Position numbers and translations under genes: made by a program. Of a stretch of DNA of 64,000 nucleotides, positions 1 through 8,107 are shown in pieces. The notes under the pieces were generated by a model. That model was not told the origin of the DNA and did no database searches. It saw only the letters and a program-made list of their open reading frames with translations. This DNA comes from Sphingomonadaceae bacterium (GTDB lineage: Bacteria; Pseudomonadota; Alphaproteobacteria; Sphingomonadales; Sphingomonadaceae), in NCBI GenBank assembly GCA_009926135.1, contig RFPL01000002.1:62001-126000 (forward strand), given 5' to 3'. Within the stretch, counting starts at the first letter, position 1, and each line of letters begins with the position of its first letter.

Positions 1-998
1 GGTTGTTCGAGGTGGCCGAGGCCTGTTCGGGCGTGAAGTTCCTGATCGCGATGGTCGCGCTGGGCGCACTGGTTGCGAACGTCTGCTTCCGCACCTGGAA
101 GCGCCGCGCGGTGTTCATGCTGCTCTGCGTGGCCGCACCGATCCTCGCCAACGGTGTACGCGCCTGGGGAACGGTCTATGCGGCGCAGTACATCGGCGCG
201 GAACAGGCCGGCGGCTTCGATCACATCGTCTATGGCTGGCTGTTCTTCGCGCTGGTCATTGCCGCAGTGCTGGGACTGTCGTGGCGCCATTTCGATCGCG
301 CGGTCGACGATCCGATGATTGATGCTGCGGTAATCGCCGAGATGAAACTGCCCTCATGGGCGCAAGGCCGCACAGGCGCTGCGCCAATCGTGATCTTGCT
401 CTGCGGCTTGTTGATCCTGGCCGGGCAGGTATGGGCCCGCTCGGCCGAAGCCATGCTCGCTCCAATGCCGGACCAGATCTTCCTGCCGGAAGTGCCGGGC
501 TGGAATCGCGTGAACTATGTCCCCGCAGTCCCATGGGTGCCGCGTGCCGCGGGTGCCAACCATCGCCTGCTGGGTCGCTATGCTGACCGGAACGGGCGCA
601 CAGTTGACGTATTTCTGGCGCTCTATCCAGCACAGACCGAAGGGCGCGAAGCGAGTGGCTTTGGTGAAGGAGCCTTGCCAGAGAATAGCGAATGGTCCTG
701 GAACAGCGCCGGACCGCCCGTAACTGGTGCCAAGTCCGATCTGCTTCGCGCGCGGGGCAGCAAGGAGCGGTTGGCGGAGACTTATTACCGCACCGGCGAA
801 CTGCTGACGGGCAGTGCGCTGAAGCTCAAGCTGGCAACAATCGGCGATCGCCTGATGCTGCGCCGCGAACCCACGGTCATGCTGATCCTGTCGACGGAGG
901 TCACCGGCGATGAGCAGCCTGGCGTGACGCTGAACCGGTTCCGGCAAGCGACGGGTCCGGTCGGTCCGTGGATGGACCGCATCGTGGCGCTCCGCTAG
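1..998 (+). CDS. xrtA: Exosortase A fused to an EpsI domain (5' partial)
   Basis: The gene runs in from beyond the window, so its N-terminal membrane part is missing. The visible start carries the three exosortase active-site elements in order: the catalytic Cys in EACSG, the Arg in NGVRAWG, and the His in FDHIVYGW, each next to a hydrophobic helix. After a further membrane segment (about residues 125-145 of the visible part) comes a soluble domain beginning LPEVPGWNRV, typical of EpsI proteins. Exosortases are inner-membrane transpeptidases that process PEP-CTERM proteins, and the XrtA type is tied to exopolysaccharide loci. EpsI is encoded separately in many species but fused in XrtA systems like this one. 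The amidotransferase 12 bases downstream belongs to the same system. No PEP-CTERM substrate is visible here. Confidence 0.88.
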   Translation, partial: LFEVAEACSGVKFLIAMVALGALVANVCFRTWKRRAVFMLLCVAAPILANGVRAWGTVYAAQYIGAEQAGGFDHIVYGWLFFALVIAAVLGLSWRHFDRAVDDPMIDAAVIAEMKLPSWAQGRTGAAPIVILLCGLLILAGQVWARSAEAMLAPMPDQIFLPEVPGWNRVNYVPAVPWVPRAAGANHRLLGRYADRNGRTVDVFLALYPAQTEGREASGFGEGALPENSEWSWNSAGPPVTGAKSDLLRARGSKERLAETYYRTGELLTGSALKLKLATIGDRLMLRREPTVMLILSTEVTGDEQPGVTLNRFRQATGPVGPWMDRIVALR

Positions 999-1010
999 GC
1001 GACTACCCCT

Positions 1011-2909
1011 ATGTGCGGAATTGCCGGTATCTTTCACCTGACCACGCCCAAGCCGGTCGATCCCGCGCGGATCGAGCGGATGTGCGAAGTCATGGCCCAC
1101 CGCGGGCCGGATGGGCAGGGGGTCTGGACCGCGCCGGGCGTCGGCCTGGGGCACCTGCGGCTCTCGATCATCGACCTGGCCGGATCGCCGCAGCCGATGG
1201 CGTCCAGCGATGGCCGCGCGATGCTGGTCTTCAATGGTGAGATCTACAATTTCCGCGAACTGCGTGAGGAATTGCGCGCCAGCGGTGCGACTTTCAGCAC
1301 GGATGGCGACAGCGAGGTGATCCTGGCCGCCTGGCAGAAGTGGGGCCCAGCCTGCCTGCAGCGGCTTCACGGCATGTTTGCCTTCGCGATCTACGATCTT
1401 GGTGAGCGGACCCTGTTCCTGGCGCGTGATCGGCTGGGCGTGAAGCCCCTGTTCTATGCCCCGCTGAGCGACGGTAGCCTGGCCTTTGCCTCCGAGTTGA
1501 AAGGCCTGACTGCGCATCCGCTGCTGCGCCGGGAGGTCGATCCGCTGGCGGTCGAAGATTACCTCGCCTGGGGATACGTTCCCGATCATCGCTCGATCCT
1601 GGCCGGAGTTCAGAAGCTGCCGGCAGGACACGCGATGCTGCTGCACCATGGCGCGCCGTTGCCTGCCCCATCGCAATGGTGGGACGTCAGCTTCGCCGAG
1701 CGTCGACAGGGGCGGGCGGCCGATCTTGAGGCCGAGCTGCTCCACCTGCTGCGCCAGGCGGTGACCTCGCGGATGGTGTCGGACGTGCCGCTGGGCGCGT
1801 TTCTCTCGGGCGGCGTCGATAGCTCCAGCGTGGTGGCGCTGATGGCCGAAGCCAGCCAGAACCCGGTGAATACCTGCAGCATTGGCTTTGATGAAGCTGC
1901 CCTCGATGAGACGGCCTATGCGCAACTCGTCGCCGAGCGCTTCGGCAGCAACCACCGGGCCCGCGTGGTTGGCAGTGACGATTTCGAGCAGGTCGACACC
2001 CTTGTTGCCATGTTCGACGAGCCTTTCGCTGATGCTTCGGCTTTGCCAACCTGGCGGGTTAGCCAGCTTGCCCGCGAAACCGTGACGGTTGCCCTGTCGG
2101 GTGACGGCGCAGATGAGGCCTTGGCTGGCTATCGCCGCCACCGCTTTCATCATGCCGAGGAGCGGGTCCGTTCGCTCTTGCCCGGAGCGCTGCGCCAGCC
2201 CGTGTTCGGGGCGCTGGGCGCGCTCTATCCCAAGGCGGATTGGGCCCCGCGCTCGCTGCGCGCCAAGGCGACGTTCCAATCGCTCGCCGTGGACGGTGCC
2301 CACGGCTATGCCCGCGCGGTTGGCTTTACCCCGCCAGAACTGCGCGACCGGCTCTACTCGCCTGATTTCCTGCGTCAGCGCGGCGACTACCTTGCCGAAC
2401 AGGCCTTCGTCGCATTGATGCGCAAGGCCCCGGCGCGGTCGGGACTGGACCAGGCGCAATATGCGGACCTCAAATTCTGGTTGCCCGGCGATATTCTGAC
2501 CAAGGTCGACCGCACCAGCATGGCCGTCAGCCTTGAGGCGCGTGAGCCACTGCTGGATCACCGGCTGATCGAATTCGCGGCAGCCTTGCCAGAGGGGCTT
2601 CGGCTCAAAGGTGGGCAAGGCAAATGGCTGATGAAGCAGGCGATGCGCCGCTACTTGCCCGATGAAGTGCTGTTCCGGCCCAAGCAGGGCTTTGTAACCC
2701 CGATCAGCCAGTGGCTGCGTGGCCCGTTGGCGGGCGCTGCGCGAACCATTGGCAGCAGCGCTGTACTGGCCCGGACGGGCTGGTTCGATAGCGCGGCACT
2801 GAGCCGGATTGCCGAGGAGCATATTGCCGGTAGCGCCGACCATGGCCGATTGCTGTGGCAATTGCTGATGCTCGATCGCTCGCTGGCGCGGCTGGGGATC
2901 ATCGCCTGA
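1011..2909 (+). CDS. XrtA-associated asparagine synthase-like amidotransferase
   Basis: This 632-residue protein has the two-domain layout of glutamine-hydrolysing asparagine synthases. The mature N-terminus is Cys2 (MCGIAG), the class II glutaminase nucleophile, followed by the MAHRGPDG motif. The synthetase domain has the ATP-pyrophosphatase P-loop SGGVDSS around residue 268. It starts 12 bases after the exosortase gene, so the two are probably co-transcribed. By context it matches the amidotransferase 1 family of exosortase A/exopolysaccharide loci, which probably amidates a sugar or glycan precursor rather than making free asparagine. The substrate is inferred from context only. The length is close to AsnB plus a short C-terminal extension. 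Confidence 0.88.
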   Translation: MCGIAGIFHLTTPKPVDPARIERMCEVMAHRGPDGQGVWTAPGVGLGHLRLSIIDLAGSPQPMASSDGRAMLVFNGEIYNFRELREELRASGATFSTDGDSEVILAAWQKWGPACLQRLHGMFAFAIYDLGERTLFLARDRLGVKPLFYAPLSDGSLAFASELKGLTAHPLLRREVDPLAVEDYLAWGYVPDHRSILAGVQKLPAGHAMLLHHGAPLPAPSQWWDVSFAERRQGRAADLEAELLHLLRQAVTSRMVSDVPLGAFLSGGVDSSSVVALMAEASQNPVNTCSIGFDEAALDETAYAQLVAERFGSNHRARVVGSDDFEQVDTLVAMFDEPFADASALPTWRVSQLARETVTVALSGDGADEALAGYRRHRFHHAEERVRSLLPGALRQPVFGALGALYPKADWAPRSLRAKATFQSLAVDGAHGYARAVGFTPPELRDRLYSPDFLRQRGDYLAEQAFVALMRKAPARSGLDQAQYADLKFWLPGDILTKVDRTSMAVSLEAREPLLDHRLIEFAAALPEGLRLKGGQGKWLMKQAMRRYLPDEVLFRPKQGFVTPISQWLRGPLAGAARTIGSSAVLARTGWFDSAALSRIAEEHIAGSADHGRLLWQLLMLDRSLARLGIIA

Positions 2910-2914
2910 CGGCC

Positions 2915-2942
2915 TTGACCGCGTGGCAGCTTCGGGTAGCTT
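2915..2942 (+). promoter_or_regulatory. Possible sigma-70-type promoter of the exporter operon
   Basis: TTGACC at 2915-2920 is followed after 16 bases by TAGCTT. The -35 match is good and the -10 match poor. It sits in the 70-base gap before the HlyD gene. A small inverted repeat, GAATC-cgaga-GATTC, follows at 2951-2965, just upstream of the ribosome binding site. This is weak evidence. Confidence 0.25.
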
Positions 2943-2979
2943 CCACTTGTGAATCCGAGAGATTCCAAGGGGAGGGCAT

Positions 2980-4005
2980 ATGGGCGAAACGCCCGCAGCG
3001 GTTGGGAGTTCGCGTCGGCTGAAGCTGGCGATCCTGTTGATTGTGCTGACAGGTCTGGTTTATCTGACCGGCCGCTGGGCTGGTTGGTGGGGCGGCGAAG
3101 ATGATCGCCCGCTCAACCTATACGGCAATGTGGAGATTCGCGAAGTCCAGCTGGGCTTCCGCGTAGGCGGTCGGATCAGCAAGCTGTTGGTTGATGAGGG
3201 TGATCGAGTCATGCCCGGGCAAGTCCTGGCTGAACTTGATACGCGCCCACTTGATGACCGCCTGGCCGGTGCCGCTGCTCGGCTGGATGCTGCCAGTGCC
3301 GCCGCTGCGCGCGATGCCAATGGTTCGCGCCCACAAGAAGTCGGAGAGGCACGGGCCGCAGTCACGGCGGCGGAAGCCCGCCTGGTTGAGGCTCGGCGCC
3401 AGCTCGGACGCCGACAGGCCCTTGTCGACAAGGGCTTTATCAGCAAGGCCGATGTCCAGACTGCCGAAGCGGCGGTTGCTGCGGGCGAGGCGAGCCTGGC
3501 GGCGGCGCGCAGTATGCTGTCGATGACAGAAGAAGGCGTCCGGCTGGAAGATCGCGCGGCCAGCGAAGCCTCGCGCGATGCGGCCTTTGCAGACCGGCGT
3601 GCCGTCCAGACCGACATTTCCGATGCCAGGATCACCGCTGCCGAGACCGGTCAGGTTTTGACCCGTGCGAGGGAGGTCGGTGCGATCGTCCAGCCGGGAC
3701 AAACCGTGCTGACTGTCGCACTGACGCAGCCGGTGCGGGTGCGCGCCTATGTCTCCGAGCCGGACCTTCCCAAGATCCGCCCCGGCATGGCCGTCTCGGT
3801 CAGTGTCGATGGTAGCAGCAAGCGATGGCCGGCGAAAATCGGCTATATTGCGCCGGTTGCGGAATTTACGCCGAAGACGGTGCAGACAGAGCAGCTCCGC
3901 GCCGATCTAGTTTATCGCGTGCGGCTGACAGTTGATGATCCGCAAGGTGAACTGCGCCAGGGCCAACCGGTTACCGTTTCCATCCCCCGCGACGGAAAGC
4001 GCTGA
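2980..4005 (+). CDS. HlyD/YbhG-type membrane fusion protein of an ABC exporter
   Basis: The 341-residue protein begins with a short cytoplasmic stretch and one transmembrane helix (about residues 12-32). A barrel-sandwich half (GRISKLLVDEGDRVMPGQ), a long Ala/Arg/Glu-rich coiled coil (about 85-215) and the second lipoyl-like half (GAIVQPGQTVLTV) follow. This is the layout of periplasmic adaptors that link inner-membrane pumps to TolC-type channels. The start is the ATG preceded by a GGGAGG ribosome binding site. It leads a four-gene run with a double ATPase and two permeases, the gene set of E. coli ybhGFSR, so it is most likely the adaptor of that drug or metabolite exporter. No outer-membrane partner lies in the window. 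Confidence 0.9.
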   Translation: MGETPAAVGSSRRLKLAILLIVLTGLVYLTGRWAGWWGGEDDRPLNLYGNVEIREVQLGFRVGGRISKLLVDEGDRVMPGQVLAELDTRPLDDRLAGAAARLDAASAAAARDANGSRPQEVGEARAAVTAAEARLVEARRQLGRRQALVDKGFISKADVQTAEAAVAAGEASLAAARSMLSMTEEGVRLEDRAASEASRDAAFADRRAVQTDISDARITAAETGQVLTRAREVGAIVQPGQTVLTVALTQPVRVRAYVSEPDLPKIRPGMAVSVSVDGSSKRWPAKIGYIAPVAEFTPKTVQTEQLRADLVYRVRLTVDDPQGELRQGQPVTVSIPRDGKR

Positions 4006-4014
4006 GGCGGCGCC

Positions 4015-5739
4015 ATGGCGGAGGCACCGCTCCTCCGGCTTGAAGGCGTCTCAAAGCGCTTCAAGGGCGCACGGCGCCGGGCGCCGCCAGTGGAGGCGCT
4101 TCGCGGCGTCTCACTGAGCTTGGCCCCCGGTCGGCGGCTTGGTTTGGTCGGCCCAGATGCCGGGGGCAAAACCACCCTGATGCGAATCCTGGCCGGGCTG
4201 GTCACTTCCGACGCGGGTATGGTGGAACTCCTCGGCGCGCCGCCAGAGCAGTTGGATCGCAGCGAAGTGGGCTATATGCCGCAGGGCGGCGCACTTTATG
4301 GTGAACTGACGGTCCGTCAGAACCTTGAGCTTTATGCCCGGCTTCGCGGGGTGGAACCTGCGGACAGTCCGGAGCGGATGGAGCATCTTTACCGCCTCAC
4401 TGGCCTCGCACCGTTTCAGGATCGGGCGGCCAGCAAGCTTTCGGGCGGGATGCGGCAGAAGCTGGCGATGGCCTGCGCCGTGGTGGCCGCCCCGCGCCTG
4501 TTGCTGCTGGACGAGCCGTCGGTTGGGGTTGATCCGGTTTCGCGGCAGGAAATCTGGCAGCTGGCGATGGACTTGTCAGGCCCCGGCACCAGCCTGGTCT
4601 GGACCACCAACATCCTCGAGGATGCCGCTCGTTGCGATGAAATCGTGCTGCTTCACGAAGGTGAGATCCGCTATCACGGCCCGCCGCAAGGTCTGGCCGG
4701 CGGGGCCGAGGGGCGCTGTTTTTCACGCCAGTTGCCACAGGGCGTGCGCCGCAAGGCATTGCAGGATCTGTTGCTTGATCCAGGCGTGATTTCGGGCCGG
4801 ATTGAGGGCGCGCAGTTGCATGCTCTAACTCGGCAGCCGCGTATTCCCGCCGGGTCTGGATGGAAGCCTGTTGCGGCCCGGCCCGACGAGGGCTTTGCGA
4901 CCATGCTGGATGACGGCGCGGCGCTGCAGCCTAGCGCTCTGGCAGAAGCGTTTCCGCTGCGTTTTGATCAACCCGACCAGCCAGCAATCGCGGCAATCGG
5001 GCTGACGCGGCGTTATGGGGACTTCATTGCCGCGCAGGACATTTCGTTCTCGGTCCGGCCGGGTGAAATCTTCGGACTGCTCGGGCCGAACGGCGCGGGC
5101 AAGTCGACCACGTTCCGCATGCTTTGCGGTTTGGCAACGCCAAGTCATGGACGCGGGACCGTTGCTGGGCGCGACCTTTCCGTAGCGCGAGCCGAAGCGC
5201 GTCAGGCGCTGGGCTATATGCCGCAGAAGTTCTCGCTTTACGGGGACCTCAGCGTTGCCGCCAACCTGCGCTTCGTGGCCGGAGCCTATGGCCTGACCGG
5301 CGCGATGCAGAAGGCGGCGATCGACCGGATCATCGCTGCGCTGGGACTGGAACCGTTCCTTGATTCGGCGGCGGGGTTACTGCCGCTGGGGGTCAAGCAG
5401 CGGCTCGCGCTGGGGGCAGCAGTGCTTCATACTCCGCCGGTGCTGTTCCTGGACGAGCCAACTTCGGGCGTGGATCCCTTGGTCCGTCGCGAATTCTGGC
5501 ACCACATCAATGCCATTGCCGCTCGCGGGACGGCTGTACTGGTGACGACCCACTTCATGGACGAGGCAGAGAACTGCGATCGGGTGCTGGTGATCAACCG
5601 TTCGCAGACCATCGCCCAGGGAACGCCTGATGAGCTGCGCCGCGCGATCCCGGGCGGCAAGGTCGCGCCTTCGCTGGAGGCCGCCTTCTTCAGCTTGATC
5701 GACACCCAGCGCCGGGCCCTGGCCGAGGTGGAGGCATGA
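4015..5739 (+). CDS. Tandem ABC transporter ATPase (YbhF-like, two nucleotide-binding domains)
   Basis: Two ABC ATPase domains lie in one 574-residue chain. Domain 1 (about 5-225) has Walker A GPDAGGKTT, signature LSGGMRQK and Walker B LLLLDEPS, but Asn (TTNILED) where the switch histidine is expected. Domain 2 (about 320-560) has Walker A GPNGAGKST, Walker B LFLDEPT and the switch His (TTHFMDE), but LPLGVKQ in place of LSGG. Each domain therefore lacks a different canonical element, which suggests the two composite ATP sites are not equivalent. It follows the adaptor gene by 9 bases and overlaps the next permease gene at ATGA, so the operon is tightly coupled. The exported substrate is unknown. 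Confidence 0.92.
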   Translation: MAEAPLLRLEGVSKRFKGARRRAPPVEALRGVSLSLAPGRRLGLVGPDAGGKTTLMRILAGLVTSDAGMVELLGAPPEQLDRSEVGYMPQGGALYGELTVRQNLELYARLRGVEPADSPERMEHLYRLTGLAPFQDRAASKLSGGMRQKLAMACAVVAAPRLLLLDEPSVGVDPVSRQEIWQLAMDLSGPGTSLVWTTNILEDAARCDEIVLLHEGEIRYHGPPQGLAGGAEGRCFSRQLPQGVRRKALQDLLLDPGVISGRIEGAQLHALTRQPRIPAGSGWKPVAARPDEGFATMLDDGAALQPSALAEAFPLRFDQPDQPAIAAIGLTRRYGDFIAAQDISFSVRPGEIFGLLGPNGAGKSTTFRMLCGLATPSHGRGTVAGRDLSVARAEARQALGYMPQKFSLYGDLSVAANLRFVAGAYGLTGAMQKAAIDRIIAALGLEPFLDSAAGLLPLGVKQRLALGAAVLHTPPVLFLDEPTSGVDPLVRREFWHHINAIAARGTAVLVTTHFMDEAENCDRVLVINRSQTIAQGTPDELRRAIPGGKVAPSLEAAFFSLIDTQRRALAEVEA

Positions 5740-6869
5740 AAAGTCGTGATCCGCTGTTCTGGCGCCGGGCCGCCGCAATCCGGGCCAAGGAATGGGCGCA
5801 GATCTGGCTTGATCCTTCGACTTTCGGGTTGGTCGTGCTGATGCCGCTGATCCTGATGTTCCTGTTTGGCAGCGCGGTAACACTGGATGTGCATGGCACC
5901 CGGACCGGGTTGATCGACCTCGATCGGAGCAGTGCCTCGCGCGATCTGGCTGCGACCCTGTCCCACAATTCCTATTTCCACATTGCCGAGCATGATAGCG
6001 TCGCTGCGGCGGAGCCGGCGCTTCGCAGCGGAGCTTTGCGCGGGTTCCTGGTGATCCCCGACGGGTTTGAGCGTAATCTGGCGAACGGGCAGTCCCCAGC
6101 GATCCAGCTCGTGACCGATGGCTCGCAAGTCAACACGGCGGCCTTGCTGGCGAGTAACCTTCGCGGGACCCTGCGTGCCTGGACCGAGGCAAGGGCGCGT
6201 GAACAGGATCAGTCCTTTCGGGCCCCGCTCAGCCTGATTGCCCGCTATACCTATAACCCTGAACTGGAGAGCCGCTATATGCTGGTTCCCGGCGCAATCG
6301 GCATTGTCATGGCAATGATCGGCAGCCTTCTGACTGCGCTGATCATGGCTCGTGAATATGAGCGCGGGACGATGGAGGGGCTACTTTCGACCCCGATCTC
6401 GATCCCGGCCCTCGTGCTCAGCAAGCTGCTGCCCTATTACGTCCTCGGACTGGCCTCGACAGCAATCTGCGTGGCGGTGGCGGTCCTGGGCTATGGCTTG
6501 CCGTTCCGGGGCTCGTTCCTGGCGCTGTTCCTGGTCGCTTCGGCCTTTCTCGCGGCCGTACTGGGGCAGGGCTTGCTGATTTCGGCAGGAACCAAAAACC
6601 AGTTTGTCTCGACGCAGTTCGCACTGCTGTCCGGTTTTCTTCCGTCCCTGCTATTGTCAGGCTTCCTGTTCGAGATCGATTCGATGCCGGTCGGCATCCA
6701 GTGGCTGACCTACATCGTCCCAGCCCGGTATCTGATCCCGCCCCTGCAGAGCGTGTTCCTGGTGGGTGACATCTGGTCGATGTTCCTGCCCAATATCCTG
6801 GCCCTGCTGGGCTTCGGGGCGTTCTTCTTCCTGCGCGTCACCCGCGCGATCAAGCGGCAGATTGCATGA
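5736..6869 (+). CDS. ABC-2 type exporter permease (YbhS-like)
   Basis: The 377-residue protein has one N-terminal transmembrane helix (about 28-50), a periplasmic domain of roughly 120 residues, and five C-terminal helices, the standard ABC-2 permease pattern. The region REYERGTMEGLLSTPI is the conserved cytoplasmic coupling segment after the second helix. It overlaps the ATPase stop at ATGA and the next permease by the same arrangement, so the two permeases should be made together and probably form a heterodimer. The family includes antibiotic, lipid and polysaccharide exporters. Nothing in the sequence identifies the cargo. Confidence 0.9.
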   Translation: MKSRDPLFWRRAAAIRAKEWAQIWLDPSTFGLVVLMPLILMFLFGSAVTLDVHGTRTGLIDLDRSSASRDLAATLSHNSYFHIAEHDSVAAAEPALRSGALRGFLVIPDGFERNLANGQSPAIQLVTDGSQVNTAALLASNLRGTLRAWTEARAREQDQSFRAPLSLIARYTYNPELESRYMLVPGAIGIVMAMIGSLLTALIMAREYERGTMEGLLSTPISIPALVLSKLLPYYVLGLASTAICVAVAVLGYGLPFRGSFLALFLVASAFLAAVLGQGLLISAGTKNQFVSTQFALLSGFLPSLLLSGFLFEIDSMPVGIQWLTYIVPARYLIPPLQSVFLVGDIWSMFLPNILALLGFGAFFFLRVTRAIKRQIA

Positions 6870-7972
6870 GCGGCGCGCTAATCCGGATCCTCGCCATGGC
6901 GCTCAAGGAACTGGCCGTGGTGCTGCGGGACCGACGCGTCATGACCACACTGGTTGCCAGCCCGGTGATCCAGCTGGTCCTGTTCGGGCTGGCGACGACG
7001 CTGGAAGTGAAGAACGTCTCGCTTGGCGTGGTCAATCGTGATGTCGGGGTGGCATCAGAACAGTTCCTGGCGGCCGTTGCGGCGACCCGGAATGTCGGAG
7101 AAGTCATCGTCTATGCCAACGAAAAGGCGCTTGGCGAAGCAATCGAGCAGCGTGAAGTGCTGGGTGGGCTGATCCTCCCGCCAGACCTGTCGACACGGGT
7201 TGCGCGCGGCGAAGGGGGCGAGATCGGGCTATTGCTCGATGGCAGAAGAGTTAATGCTGCTCAAATAGTTACTGCCTATATTTCTGAAATTGCCGCAACT
7301 ACGGGGATGGCCTTGCGACCCGCCGGGCCAACGCCTGATCTGGTTGTGCGGAACTGGTACAATCCCAACCTCGACTACAGCTGGTTTACCTTGCCGGGCA
7401 TGATCGCGGTGATCACCACGGTGCTGGTTCTGTCCGTCTCTGTCCAGGCGATTGCCCGCGAGCGCGAATTTGGCACCTATGATCAATTGATGGCCTTGCC
7501 AATGCGGCACTGGGAGATCCTGCTGGGCAAGGCGGTGCCGGCTTTTGTGGTCGGCCTGTTCAACGGATCATTTTACGTCGTGATGGTTGCCTGGTTGTCG
7601 GACGTGCCGTTCCTCGGCTCCTATCCACTGCTTGTGCTGGCCATTGCCGCGTTCAGCCTCGCCGTCAGCGCGATTGGGCTGGCCATATCCAGCATCGCTG
7701 GCAACCAGCAACAAGCTTTTCTGGGCGGATTTCTGGTGATCGTGCCGATGATTCTGCTCTCGGGCTATGCCAGCCCGATCGATGGCATGCCTGCCTGGCT
7801 CCAGCCGATCGCAGCGGTCGATCCGCTAAGTCACCTGCTCGCCATCTGCCACGGCGTATTCCTGAAAGACCTGCCTCCCGCAGTGATCGTGGATCATATC
7901 TGGCCCATGCTGCTTGTTGCAGTAGTCGCACTCGTGCTTGGACACGGCCTGTTGCGCAGACGCAGCAACTGA
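6866..7972 (+). CDS. ABC-2 type exporter permease (YbhR-like)
   Basis: This second permease (368 residues) has the same plan as its neighbour: one N-terminal helix, a periplasmic domain, then five helices with the coupling segment REREFGTYDQLMALPM. Its start overlaps the previous stop (ATGA). The family motif DGRRVNAAQI, in the periplasmic domain, is encoded at 7241-7303 by codons such as AGA, ATA, GTT, ACT and TCT, which are scarce elsewhere in this GC-rich window. The frame is intact, so the gene looks functional. It is the last gene of the exporter operon, and a possible hairpin follows. Confidence 0.9.
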   Translation: MSGALIRILAMALKELAVVLRDRRVMTTLVASPVIQLVLFGLATTLEVKNVSLGVVNRDVGVASEQFLAAVAATRNVGEVIVYANEKALGEAIEQREVLGGLILPPDLSTRVARGEGGEIGLLLDGRRVNAAQIVTAYISEIAATTGMALRPAGPTPDLVVRNWYNPNLDYSWFTLPGMIAVITTVLVLSVSVQAIAREREFGTYDQLMALPMRHWEILLGKAVPAFVVGLFNGSFYVVMVAWLSDVPFLGSYPLLVLAIAAFSLAVSAIGLAISSIAGNQQQAFLGGFLVIVPMILLSGYASPIDGMPAWLQPIAAVDPLSHLLAICHGVFLKDLPPAVIVDHIWPMLLVAVVALVLGHGLLRRRSN

Positions 7973-7981
7973 ACAGAAATG

Positions 7982-8030
7982 GGACTCGGTTTGCCGCAGC
8001 CCTGCAAGATTTCCTTTGCCAAGCGAGTCC
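7982..8030 (+). terminator. Possible hairpin after the exporter operon
   Basis: GGACTCG (7982-7988) and CGAGTCC (8024-8030) form a perfect 7-bp inverted repeat starting 10 bases after the last permease stop codon. The 35-base loop holds a second small stem, GCAG-ccc-CTGC-like. No T-tract follows, so it may be a weak or Rho-assisted end rather than an intrinsic terminator. Confidence 0.3.
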
Positions 8031-8058
8031 ACCCTCGGTTAGATTCGTGAAAATAGCA

Positions 8059-8082
8059 GGTAAGTGGTTTTTACCAAGTACC
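8059..8082. promoter_or_regulatory. Candidate operator palindrome upstream of the RpfF-like gene
   Basis: The 24-base element reads GGTA-ag-TGGT-tttt-ACCA-ag-TACC. All bases pair across the centre except the two ag steps. It ends 25 bases before the ATG of the DSF-synthase-like gene. The size and symmetry fit a dimeric repressor or activator site; an RNA hairpin is the alternative. Confidence 0.45.
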
Positions 8083-8107
8083 GAAACGGGTTACGCGCGA
8101 GGCATTT

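Noticed and set aside
354..2861. Long minus-strand open frame opposite the exosortase and amidotransferase genes
   Set aside because: It mirrors GC-rich codon use of the two real genes. Its translation is Arg/Gln/His-rich with no domain, while the plus strand shows intact catalytic motifs.
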